This document shows positions 26,325 to 35,669 of a DNA stretch of 45,436 nucleotides, piece by piece. The stretch comes from Arenimonas caeni (GTDB lineage Bacteria > Pseudomonadota > Gammaproteobacteria > Xanthomonadales > Xanthomonadaceae): the NCBI RefSeq assembly GCF_003024235.1, contig NZ_KZ679100.1, forward strand, positions 1 to 45,436, read 5' to 3'. The position numbers were made by a program, and so were the translations under genes. Numbering within the stretch: the first letter of the stretch is position 1; each line of letters starts with the position of its first letter. The notes beneath the pieces were generated by a model. That model saw nothing but the letters and a program-made list of their open reading frames with translations. It did no database searches and was not told the DNA's origin.

Positions 26325-26386
26325 ACCGAGCCCGGGCGCCGCTGCGGCTAGACTGATGTCCCATCCGTCACCGTATCCGCACCCGC

Positions 26387-26932
26387 ATGCACGAGCCCAC
26401 GCCCCTGGCGGCCGCCCTGGCCGATTACCGCCGCCGCCACCCGGACGAGGGGGCGGCGGTGGACCTGTTCGAGGTGCTGCTGGCCGATCCGGGGCCGGTC
26501 TATGAGCGCCGGCGCCTGGCCGGGCATTTCACCGGCTCGGCCTGGCTGGCCAGCGCCGATGGCAAGCGGGTGCTGCTGACCCACCACCGCAAGCTCGGCC
26601 GCTGGCTGCAGCTGGGCGGGCATGCCGACGGCGACCCGGACCTGGCCCGGGTGGCGCTGAAGGAGGCGGAGGAGGAATCGGGCCTGTCCGGCCTGGTGGT
26701 GGAACCTGCGATCTTCGACCTCGACCGGCACGCCATCCCGGCCCGCGGCGCGGAGCCGGAGCACTGGCATTACGACGTGCGGTTCGTGGTGCGGGCGACG
26801 GGCAGCGAGGCGTTCGCGGTCGGCGAGGAGTCGCTGGACCTGGCCTGGGTGCCGGTGGCCGACATCGCAGCCGACCCGTCTGCCGACGGGTCGCTGCGCC
26901 GCATGGCGGCCAGGTGGCTGGCCCGCGGATAG
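26387..26932 (+). CDS. NUDIX hydrolase
   Basis: 181-residue NUDIX-fold pyrophosphatase acting on some nucleoside-diphosphate-linked substrate. The NUDIX box reads GGHADGDPDLARVALKEAEE followed by ESGL: the EExxE metal core (EAEEES) is kept, but the upstream Glu is Pro/Asp and the usual Arg is Lys. This variant is common in a group of bacterial NUDIX proteins with WLQLGGHADGD. An N-terminal helical extension of about 45 residues precedes the fold. TAGACT (26349-26354) is a likely -10. Convergent with efpL. Confidence 0.88.
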   Translation: MHEPTPLAAALADYRRRHPDEGAAVDLFEVLLADPGPVYERRRLAGHFTGSAWLASADGKRVLLTHHRKLGRWLQLGGHADGDPDLARVALKEAEEESGLSGLVVEPAIFDLDRHAIPARGAEPEHWHYDVRFVVRATGSEAFAVGEESLDLAWVPVADIAADPSADGSLRRMAARWLARG

Positions 26933-26942
26933 GCGACGGGGA

Positions 26943-27506
26943 TCAGGCGCGCCCGGCGAACTCGCCCGTGGTGGTGTTGACCAGGATCTTCTCGCCGTTG
27001 GTGATGTACTCCGGCACCATGATCTCGATGCCGGTGTTGAGCTTGGCCGGCTTCGGGCGCTTGGTGGCGGTGCCACCCTTGAGTTCCGGCGGCGTTTCGA
27101 CGACTTCGAGCACCACGCTGGCCGGCAGCTGCACGGCCACCGGCTGGTCCTCGATCAGCTGCACATAGCAGCCTTCCAGGCCCTCGGTGATGTAGCCGGC
27201 GTCGTCGCCGATGGCGTCGGCGTCGAGCTGGTAGGGCGTGTAGTCCTCGGCGTCGAGGAACACGAAGGCGGTGCCGTCCATGTAGCTGAAGGTGCTGGCG
27301 CGGCGGCTGAGCTCGACCTCGCGCAGCTCGTCGTCGGCGCCCGCGCTCAGGTCGCACTTCACCCCGCCGGGCACGCTGTACATGGTGAAGCGGAACTTGA
27401 CGTTGCCGCCGCGGCCCTGCGGCGAGCTGCGCTCGATGTCGCGCACCTGGTAGACGGTGCCGTTGTGTTCGACGACATTGCCCTTCTTGATGTCCGAAGC
27501 TTTCAT
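26943..27506 (-). CDS. efpL: EF-P paralogue EfpL (YeiP)
   Basis: Elongation factor P-like protein that relieves ribosome stalling at polyproline and related motifs. The 187-residue protein has the three domains of EF-P: KOW-like domain I (1-65), OB domain II (about 68-130) and domain III (130-187; [18 protein letters not shown]). The tip loop reads [11 protein letters not shown] with Arg32, instead of the modified lysine of EF-P; this is the EfpL/YeiP pattern, which needs no post-translational modification. It sits 18 bp after the short-chain dehydrogenase on the same strand and may share its transcript. Confidence 0.9.
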   Translation of the reverse strand: MKASDIKKGNVVEHNGTVYQVRDIERSSPQGRGGNVKFRFTMYSVPGGVKCDLSAGADDELREVELSRRASTFSYMDGTAFVFLDAEDYTPYQLDADAIGDDAGYITEGLEGCYVQLIEDQPVAVQLPASVVLEVVETPPELKGGTATKRPKPAKLNTGIEIMVPEYITNGEKILVNTTTGEFAGRA

Positions 27507-27524
27507 GCTGGTTGCTCGTTGGGG

Positions 27525-28292
27525 TTACTTGGGGGCGAGGCGGACGGCGCCGTCGAGGCGGATGGTCTCGCCGTTGAGGTAACGGTTGGACAGGATGTAG
27601 GCGACCAGGTCGGCGAACTCCTCCGGCCGGCCCAGGCGGGACGGGAAGGGGATCGACGCCGACAGCGACTGCTGCACGGCTTCGGGCATGCCGTCGACCA
27701 TCGGGGTCCAGAAAATGCCCGGGGCCACGGTGTTGACGCGGATGCCGAAGCGGGCCAGTTCGCGCGCCATCGGCAGGGTCATGCCGACCACGCCGCCCTT
27801 GGAGGCCGAGTACGCGGCCTGGCCGATCTGGCCTTCGTAGGCGGCCACCGAGGCGGTGTTGACGATCACGCCGCGCTCGCCCTCGTCGGTCTCGTTGTGC
27901 TGCATCAGGTCGGCGGCGGCCTTGGCCACGTTGAAGCTGCCCACCAGGTTCACCATCACGGTGGCGGTGAAGTTCTTCAGCGGCATCGGCGCGTCCTTGC
28001 CGAGCACGCGGCCGGCGCCGAGGATGCCGGCGCAGTTGACGGCGGCATTGAGCCCGCCCATGAAGGCCTTCGCGGCGGCCAGGTTGGCGGCCACCTGGGC
28101 TTCGTCGGTGACGTCGGTGCGCCAGTAGCGGGCGTTGGCCTCGCCCAGCGAGGCCACGGCCTCGGCGCCCTTGTCGTCGTTGATGTCGAGCAGCGCCACC
28201 TTGGCGCCGCCGGCGACCAGGTGCCGGGCCACGGCCAGGCCCAGGCCGGAAACGCCGCCGGTGATGACGGCGCGGGTGTCCAGGATCTTCAT
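27525..28292 (-). CDS. Short-chain dehydrogenase, HSD10-type 3-hydroxyacyl-CoA dehydrogenase
   Basis: NAD-dependent SDR of 255 residues. The cofactor motif is ITGGVSGLGLAV with Asp in LLDIND (NAD preference); NCAG and the catalytic Ser-Tyr-Lys (NTASVAAYEGQIGQAAYSASK) are intact. The insertion before the catalytic Ser (MQHNETDEGERGVIVN) and the VAPGIFWTPM ending resemble type II 3-hydroxyacyl-CoA dehydrogenases of isoleucine and fatty acid breakdown. Position beside the leucine genes supports an acyl-CoA role. It heads a unit with efpL. Confidence 0.85.
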   Translation of the reverse strand: MKILDTRAVITGGVSGLGLAVARHLVAGGAKVALLDINDDKGAEAVASLGEANARYWRTDVTDEAQVAANLAAAKAFMGGLNAAVNCAGILGAGRVLGKDAPMPLKNFTATVMVNLVGSFNVAKAAADLMQHNETDEGERGVIVNTASVAAYEGQIGQAAYSASKGGVVGMTLPMARELARFGIRVNTVAPGIFWTPMVDGMPEAVQQSLSASIPFPSRLGRPEEFADLVAYILSNRYLNGETIRLDGAVRLAPK

Positions 28293-28297
28293 AAAAC

Positions 28298-28325
28298 CCC
28301 CGGTTACAGGAAACCGGGGATTCTA
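28298..28325 (-). promoter_or_regulatory. Short-chain dehydrogenase promoter and leader hairpin
   Basis: Minus strand TAGAAT (28320-28325), then CCCCGGTT (28312-28319) mirrored by AACCGGGG (28298-28305). The G-rich right arm lies just before the ATG at 28292 and is the only Shine-Dalgarno candidate, so the hairpin could mask it. Same plan as rmuC (17349-17380). Confidence 0.4.
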
Positions 28326-28338
28326 CCTTGGCCGGATT

Positions 28339-28414
28339 GGGGACAGGTGCATTTTCCGCCCGGGAAGACGCCCGTCACCCGGGCCAGAGGGGGGCGGAAA
28401 ATGCACCTGTCCCC
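28339..28414. repeat. 23-bp perfect inverted repeat of the GGGGACAGGTGCATTTT type
   Basis: GGGGACAGGTGCATTTTCCG plus CCC at 28339-28361 is mirrored exactly at 28392-28414, with a 30-nt GC-rich loop. It lies between the 3' end of the PAS-GGDEF-EAL gene (28424) and the promoter of the next gene. Related elements at 37779-37855 and 42671-42710. Confidence 0.9.
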
Positions 28415-28423
28415 GGCCGGGAC

Positions 28424-30964
28424 TCAGCGGTTCTGGCGCAGGTAGGCCGCCAGCCCGTCCGGGTCGAGGGCGGCACTGAACAGGAAGCCCTGGCCGGTGC
28501 GGATGCCCAGCCCGAGCAGGAAGTCGCGCTGGGCCGAAGACTCCACGCCCTCGGCCACGACCTCCAGCCCGAGCGCCCGGGCGATGCCGGCCACGGCCTG
28601 GCAGATGGCCGCGTCCGATTCGTTGCCGGGCACGCCGCGCAGGAAACCCTGCGAGAGCTTGAGGCCGTGGATGGGCAACCGGCGCAGGTAGTTGAGCGCG
28701 CTGTAGCCCTCGCCGAAGTCGTCGATGGTCAGCACCACGCCGAGCTGGCGCAGGCCCTCGAAGGTGCGCACGGTGTCGGGCGCGTCCTCGATCAGCACGC
28801 GCTCGGTGAACTCCAGCTCCAGGCGCTCGCCGGGGAGGTCGTTCTCGGCCAGGGCATCGCGAACCACCTGCAGCAGCTCTTCGTTGAGGAACTGCCGGTA
28901 GGAGACGTTCACCGCGATGCGCCCGGGCGCGTCGCCGGCGGCGATCCAGGCGGCCATTTGCCGGCACGCGGCCTGGATGACCCAGGCGCCGATGCGCACG
29001 ATGTCGCCCGTGGTTTCGGCCCGGCTGATGAAATGGTCGGGCGGCTGCTCGCCGAGCACCGGGTTGTGCCAGCGGATCAGCGCCTCGGCCGATCGCACGC
29101 TGCCGTCGGTCAGGTCCACCAGCGGCTGGAACACCAGCCGGAACTCGCCGTTGTCCAGGGCACGGCGCAGCTGCGCTTCCACCTGCACGCGGTCGAACTG
29201 CTGGCGGGCCAGTTCCGGGGTGAAGTTCTGCCAGTTGTTGCGGCCGTGATGCTTGGCCGCGTACATCGCCGCATCGGCATTGTTGACCAGCTGCTGCACG
29301 GTCTTGCCGTGGTCCGGGAAGCGGGCCAGGCCGACGCTGGTGGTGATGGTGAATTCCTCGCCGGCGTAGCGGAAGCTGTCGCCGAAGGCGCGGGTGATGC
29401 GTTCGGCGAGGCGCTCGCCGGCGGCGGGATCCCCGCGGGTGTCGGCCAGCACCAGGAACTCGTCGCCGCCGAAACGCGCCAGCAGGTCGGACTCGCCCAC
29501 GCAGCCCTCGAGGCGGCGCGCGGCATTCACCAGCAGCTGGTCGCCGGCCGAGTGGCCAAGCAGGTCGTTGACCAGCTTGAAGCGGTCGAGGTCGATGTAG
29601 ACCACGGTGACGCCCTCGCGGCCCTCGGCCACCCGCCGCTCGAGCTCGGTGAGCACGCCGTCGCGGTTGAACAGGCCGGTGAGCGCGTCGGTGCGGGCCT
29701 GGCTGCGCAGGGCCTCCTCGATCTGCCGGCGCTGGGTGATGTCCTGCAGGATGCCGGTGATGCGCGCGGTCATCGGCGCCCGTCCCTCGGCCTGGCCGAT
29801 CAGCCGCGCCCAGTTCGAGCGCCCGTCCGGGCCGCGCAGCTGCACCTCCATGTCGAAGGCGCCGCCGTCGCGCAGCACGCTCTCGAGCGCGCCCTGCACC
29901 TTGGCCCGGTCCGCGGGCACCACGTGGGCGATGGCGTCGTCGAGCGTACGCGGAGGGCTTTCGAGCCGTCCGATGATGCGCAGGGTCTCTTCGGTGAGAT
30001 ACAGCCGCTCGCGGCCGCCATCCCACTCCCAGCCGCCGATGTGGGCCAGCGCCTGGGTGCGCAGGAACAGCGAACTGTCGCGCTTGAGTTCGGTGACGTC
30101 GGAGAACAGCGAGATCACCTGGTGCGCCGTACTTTCGCCGGGCCGGAACTGCGGCACCGAGGTGGCCGAGATCCAGGTCAGCTGCCTGCGCTGGAGGTGG
30201 TAGAGGCCAAGCAGGGTGGACTGCACGAACTTGCCCGTCTGCAGCGCCCGCATCGAGGGCATCTCGCTGAAGCGGATCGGCCAGCCGCGGTGGTCCACCA
30301 CCAGCCAGTCCTGCCAGCGCAGGCCCGAGTCGATGTCCTGGTCCTCCTCCAGGCCCAGGATGCGCATGCCGGCGGCATTGGCCGAGAGCGCGCGGCCGTC
30401 CTTGCCCTGGATCAGCACGCCCTTGTCCATGGCCGAGAGCAGGGCGTTGTAGTTCTGTTCGGCCTCGCGTCGGCGGGACAGGTCGCGGGCGACGGCGATG
30501 ACGAACTGGTTGGGGCCGTCGACGAAGCGCGCCGAGTGCACCTCGACCGGGAAGCGGCTGCCGTCCTCGCGCATGTTGTAGACCTCGACCACGTGGGTCT
30601 GATCGCGGGCCAGGGCTTCGAGCACGGGCGCCATGTGGTCCGGCGGCAGGTCCGGGTTGATCACGTGCAACAGGTGCCCGACGATCTGGTCGCGCGGCCG
30701 GCCGTAGGCTTTCTCGCCGGCGATGTTGAGGTCGACGATGCGGCCTTCGGCGTCGATCAGGCTGACCGGGTCGGGTACCGCGTTGAACAGCTTGCGGTAG
30801 CGCATCCGGGCGCTCTCGGCCTCGCGCCGGGCGCCGTGCAGCGCGGCCAGCAGCTTCGAGAGCAGCGCCGGGTCGTCGCAGCCCTTGCCCTCCGCCAGCA
30901 GCGACTCAAGCCGCCTCAGCAGGGCGTCGTCGGTCTCCGGCGCGGGCGCCTTGCCATCATCCAT
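28424..30964 (-). CDS. PAS-PAS-PAS-GGDEF-EAL cyclic di-GMP signalling protein
   Basis: Cytosolic 846-residue protein with no membrane segment. A coiled N-terminus (1-50) leads to three PAS domains (about 55-170, 175-295, 305-410), then GGDEF (about 415-580; FGGDEF near 496-501, intact) and EAL (about 590-840). In the EAL domain the Glu of EALIRW (about 624), Asn in VNVS, EFTE, IDDFGEG, the Lys in LKLSQGF, AEGVES and GQGFLF are present, so phosphodiesterase activity is likely; the DFGTG loop reads DFGEG. Both activities are possible, with direction set by the PAS ligand. It starts 66 bp after hmgL ends and could be read through from the leucine operon. Confidence 0.93.
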   Translation of the reverse strand: MDDGKAPAPETDDALLRRLESLLAEGKGCDDPALLSKLLAALHGARREAESARMRYRKLFNAVPDPVSLIDAEGRIVDLNIAGEKAYGRPRDQIVGHLLHVINPDLPPDHMAPVLEALARDQTHVVEVYNMREDGSRFPVEVHSARFVDGPNQFVIAVARDLSRRREAEQNYNALLSAMDKGVLIQGKDGRALSANAAGMRILGLEEDQDIDSGLRWQDWLVVDHRGWPIRFSEMPSMRALQTGKFVQSTLLGLYHLQRRQLTWISATSVPQFRPGESTAHQVISLFSDVTELKRDSSLFLRTQALAHIGGWEWDGGRERLYLTEETLRIIGRLESPPRTLDDAIAHVVPADRAKVQGALESVLRDGGAFDMEVQLRGPDGRSNWARLIGQAEGRAPMTARITGILQDITQRRQIEEALRSQARTDALTGLFNRDGVLTELERRVAEGREGVTVVYIDLDRFKLVNDLLGHSAGDQLLVNAARRLEGCVGESDLLARFGGDEFLVLADTRGDPAAGERLAERITRAFGDSFRYAGEEFTITTSVGLARFPDHGKTVQQLVNNADAAMYAAKHHGRNNWQNFTPELARQQFDRVQVEAQLRRALDNGEFRLVFQPLVDLTDGSVRSAEALIRWHNPVLGEQPPDHFISRAETTGDIVRIGAWVIQAACRQMAAWIAAGDAPGRIAVNVSYRQFLNEELLQVVRDALAENDLPGERLELEFTERVLIEDAPDTVRTFEGLRQLGVVLTIDDFGEGYSALNYLRRLPIHGLKLSQGFLRGVPGNESDAAICQAVAGIARALGLEVVAEGVESSAQRDFLLGLGIRTGQGFLFSAALDPDGLAAYLRQNR

Positions 30965-31030
30965 GCGGTTTTGATCGGCGGCCCAGGGGGCGGTTATGGC
31001 GAGGATACACCGTGCCCGCGAAGGGCGGCT

Positions 31031-31930
31031 TCACACCGACTGGGCCAGGGTGACCTTGCTGCCGGACACGCGGCCGAGCAGGCCGGCCAGCCAGCGGCCG
31101 GTCTCCACCAGCTTCGGCAGGTCCACGCCGGTGGCGATGCCCATGCCCTCGAGCATGTAGACCACGTCCTCGGTGGCCACGTTGCCGCTGGCGCCCGGGG
31201 CGTAGGGGCAGCCGCCGGTGCCGGAGACCGCGGCGTCCACCACCGCCACGCCTTCCTCCAGGCAGGCCAGGATGTTGGCCAGGGCCTGGCCGCGGGTGTC
31301 GTGGAAGTGGATGGCCAGCGCGGCCATCGGCACTTCGGCGGCCACCGTGCGCAGCATGGCCCGGGCCTTGCCCGGCGTGCCGATGCCGATGGTGTCGCCC
31401 AGCGACACCTCGTAGCAGCCGGCCTCGTGCAGGCGGCGCGCCACGCGCACCACGTCGGCCAGCGGCACCTCGCCCTGGTAGGGGCAGCCGAGCACGGTGG
31501 AGACGTAGCCGCGCACCTTCACCCCGTCGGCGCCGGCGCGCTCGAGCACCGGCAGGAAGCGCTCGATGCTCTCGTCGATCGAGGCATTGATGTTCTTGCG
31601 GTTGAAGGCCTCGGAGGCGGCGCTGAACACCGCCACCTCCGTCGCGCCCACCGCCAGCGCGCGCTCGTAGCCCTGCAGGTTGGGCACCAGCACGGGGTAG
31701 GACACGCCCGGCGCCTTGCGGATGCCGGCGAACACCTCGGCGGCGTCGGCCATCTGCGGCACCCATTTCGGGCTGACGAAACTGGTGGCCTCGATGCAGC
31801 GCAGGCCGGTGGCCGAGAGCCGGTCGATCAGTTCGATCTTGGCGGCCGCGGGCACCATCGCCCTCTCGTTCTGCAGGCCGTCGCGCGGCCCGACCTCGAC
31901 GATGCGCACGGCGGCGGGCAGGGTGCTCAT
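31031..31930 (-). CDS. Hydroxymethylglutaryl-CoA lyase
   Basis: Last step of leucine catabolism: HMG-CoA is cleaved to acetoacetate and acetyl-CoA. The 299-residue TIM-barrel protein has [12 protein letters not shown] at the N-terminus (metal and catalytic Arg/Asp), [12 protein letters not shown], the metal-binding [12 protein letters not shown] and the catalytic Cys loop [19 protein letters not shown]. Its ATG overlaps the stop of the preceding lipoprotein gene (ATGA). Last gene of the auh-mccA-lipoprotein-hmgL unit. Confidence 0.96.
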   Translation of the reverse strand: MSTLPAAVRIVEVGPRDGLQNERAMVPAAAKIELIDRLSATGLRCIEATSFVSPKWVPQMADAAEVFAGIRKAPGVSYPVLVPNLQGYERALAVGATEVAVFSAASEAFNRKNINASIDESIERFLPVLERAGADGVKVRGYVSTVLGCPYQGEVPLADVVRVARRLHEAGCYEVSLGDTIGIGTPGKARAMLRTVAAEVPMAALAIHFHDTRGQALANILACLEEGVAVVDAAVSGTGGCPYAPGASGNVATEDVVYMLEGMGIATGVDLPKLVETGRWLAGLLGRVSGSKVTLAQSV

Positions 31931-32492
31931 GGCCGGCCACCCTCGCGCACCAGTTCCATCGGCGTGGGCTCGAAGAAGTCCGGCGCCGACAGCAGCGCCG
32001 GCGGGACGGCGCCGGTGATGCGGTTGAACTCGTCCTCGTCGTTGTCGTCGAAGCCGCCGCGGATGCGGCCGTCGCTGATCAGCGCGCGCACGTGCAGGTG
32101 GTTGGCGTTCCAGATCCTGAGCCGGTTTCCCTCCACCCGGTAGCGGAAGACCATGACGTCGCCAGAGCCGGTGCGGTGGCTGACGCCCTCATAGGCCAGC
32201 AGGGTGTTGGCGTCGAGCCAGGCGTAGGGCTGGTCGCCCAGGCGCGCCATGCGCACGAGCGTGCTGCCGGAGCGCGAGGTCGTCTCGTTGCCACGGAACT
32301 TCTCCGCCACCAGGCTGCAGTCGGCGTCGACGCTCAGGCGCATCCTCTCCTCCTGCGGATCCTCGCCGGCCGGGGTCACCCACTGGCCGCGGGTGGCCGG
32401 GTCGCAGCCCCCGCCGGGCATCGGCGGCCGGGCCCAGAACGTGGCCTGGCAGCCGGTGAGCAGCAGCAGGGCGAGGGTGGCGATCGGGGTCT

Positions 32493-32496
<4 letters not shown>
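31927..32496 (-). CDS. Putative lipoprotein inside the leucine operon
   Basis: 189 residues with a lipoprotein signal ([16 protein letters not shown], lipobox LTGC, Cys16). The mature part is mixed beta/charged without a motif I recognise; it holds [35 protein letters not shown] and an acidic DDNDEDEF stretch. It is fitted between mccA and hmgL with ATGA overlaps on both sides, so it is made together with the leucine enzymes although it should be anchored to a membrane. Function unknown; gene reality well supported by the overlaps and the signal. Confidence 0.8.
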
Positions 32497-34508
<2,012 letters not shown>

Positions 34509-34517
34509 GGGTCAACC

Positions 34518-35303
34518 TCAGCTCCACGCCGGGCGGCGCTTTTCGAGGAAAGCGGTGAGGCCTTCCTGGCCCTCCGGGGAGACGCGCAGGCGGGCGATGA
34601 GCGCGGCGTTCTCGGTGTCGGTGCGTTCGGCCGCTTCGCGGGTCATGCCGGCCATGCGCAGCGCCAGTTGCTTGGCCTCGCGCTGGGCGACCGGGCCACC
34701 CTTGATCCAGAAGTGCGCGGTGCGGTCGAGGCGCTCGTCGAGCTGCTCGGCCGGCACCACCTCGTGCAGCAGGCCGATGGCCTGGGCTTCGCGCGCCTCG
34801 AAGACCTCGGCGCCGGTGAACAGGCGGCGCGCGTGCCGGGCGCCGATGGCCTGCACGACGTAGGGCGAGATCACCGCCGGCACCAGGCCGAGCTTCACCT
34901 CGGACAGCGAGAACTTGGCCGCTTCGGTGCCGATGGCGTAGTCGCAGCAGGCGATCAGGCCCACGCCGCCGCCGTAGGCCGAGCCGTTCACCCGGGCGAG
35001 GGTGGGCTTGGACAGGAAATTGAGCGTGCGCATCAGCCTGGCCAGGCGCAGCGAGTCCTCGCGGTTCTCTTCCTCGCTGGCGCCGGCCATGCGGCGCATC
35101 CAGCCCAGGTCGGCACCGGCCGAGAAGGTGCTGCCTTCGCCGGTCAGCACCACCAGGCGCACGCCCGGGTCGGCGTCCAGGGCCTCCAGGGCCTCGGTGA
35201 GGCGGGCGATCAGGGTGTCGTCGAAGGCGTTGTGGACCTCGGGCCGCGCCAGGGACAGGCGGGCCGTGGCACCGGTGCGCTGGATTTTTATGACTTCGGT
35301 CAT
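34518..35303 (-). CDS. Enoyl-CoA hydratase, probable methylglutaconyl-CoA hydratase
   Basis: Crotonase-fold enzyme of 261 residues; expected to hydrate 3-methylglutaconyl-CoA to HMG-CoA in the leucine route. Visible: the oxyanion-hole segment STFSAGADLGWMRRM and VNGSAYGGGVGLIACCDYAI, with SLSEVKLGLVPAVISPYVV containing the Glu of the active site. The latter sequence resembles LiuC/AUH more than fatty acid hydratases. First gene of the minus-strand unit, 9 bp before mccA. It is divergent from feoA. Confidence 0.92.
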   Translation of the reverse strand: MTEVIKIQRTGATARLSLARPEVHNAFDDTLIARLTEALEALDADPGVRLVVLTGEGSTFSAGADLGWMRRMAGASEEENREDSLRLARLMRTLNFLSKPTLARVNGSAYGGGVGLIACCDYAIGTEAAKFSLSEVKLGLVPAVISPYVVQAIGARHARRLFTGAEVFEAREAQAIGLLHEVVPAEQLDERLDRTAHFWIKGGPVAQREAKQLALRMAGMTREAAERTDTENAALIARLRVSPEGQEGLTAFLEKRRPAWS

Positions 35304-35389
35304 GGGGACTCCGGGGGCAGGGCGCCATGATAGCGGGAGCGGTCCGACGGCCGGCAGCGGCGCCACTGTTGCGGCGTCCCGTCTGGCCA

Positions 35390-35408
35390 TATAATGCGAA
35401 TCATTCTC
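35390..35408 (+). promoter_or_regulatory. Fur box over the feoA -10 element
   Basis: The 19 bp starting TATAATGCGAATCATTCTC match the classical Fur site GATAATGATAATCATTATC at 15 positions. They include a perfect TATAAT (35390-35395). Binding of Fe-loaded Fur would hide the promoter, so feoAB should be expressed under iron limitation. The -35 is poor (TTGCGG at 35369-35374). Confidence 0.75.
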
Positions 35409-35426
35409 ACAAAGGTGGGCGACGAC

Positions 35427-35669
35427 ATGGTCCTTTCCGATCTCGAAACCGGCGCAGTGGCCACCGTGGCTGCGGTGCAGGATGCCGGCCCGGGCGACCT
35501 GGTCGCGCGCCGGCTGCGCGACATCGGCTTCGTCGACGGCGAGACCGTGCGCCTGGTGACGCGCGGGCCGCTGGGCGGCGAGCCGCTGCTGGTGCAGGTC
35601 GGCTTCACCCGCTTCGCCATGCGACGCCAGGAAGCCGCACGGGTGCGACTGCATCGCCTGGAGGGCTGA
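35427..35669 (+). CDS. feoA: FeoA, ferrous iron transport accessory protein
   Basis: 80-residue SH3-like cytosolic partner of FeoB. VARRLRDIGFVDGETVRLVTRGPLGGEPLLVQVG is the family core. I start at ATG 35427, which has AAAGGTGG 8 nt upstream; the ATG at 35394 lies inside the Fur box and would overlap the promoter -10. The stop is directly followed by the feoB GTG. Confidence 0.93.
   Translation: MVLSDLETGAVATVAAVQDAGPGDLVARRLRDIGFVDGETVRLVTRGPLGGEPLLVQVGFTRFAMRRQEAARVRLHRLEG

Noticed and set aside
26620-26700. Degenerate NUDIX box as a sign of an inactive enzyme
   Set aside because: The EExxE metal core is intact and this variant is a recognisable subgroup, so inactivity is not supported.
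28328-32143. A very long plus-strand open frame (over 1200 codons)
   Set aside because: It lies opposite the PAS-GGDEF-EAL, hmgL and lipoprotein genes and its translation is Val/His/Gly/Ala-rich with no family resemblance. Such frames arise in 70% GC DNA because stop codons are rare.
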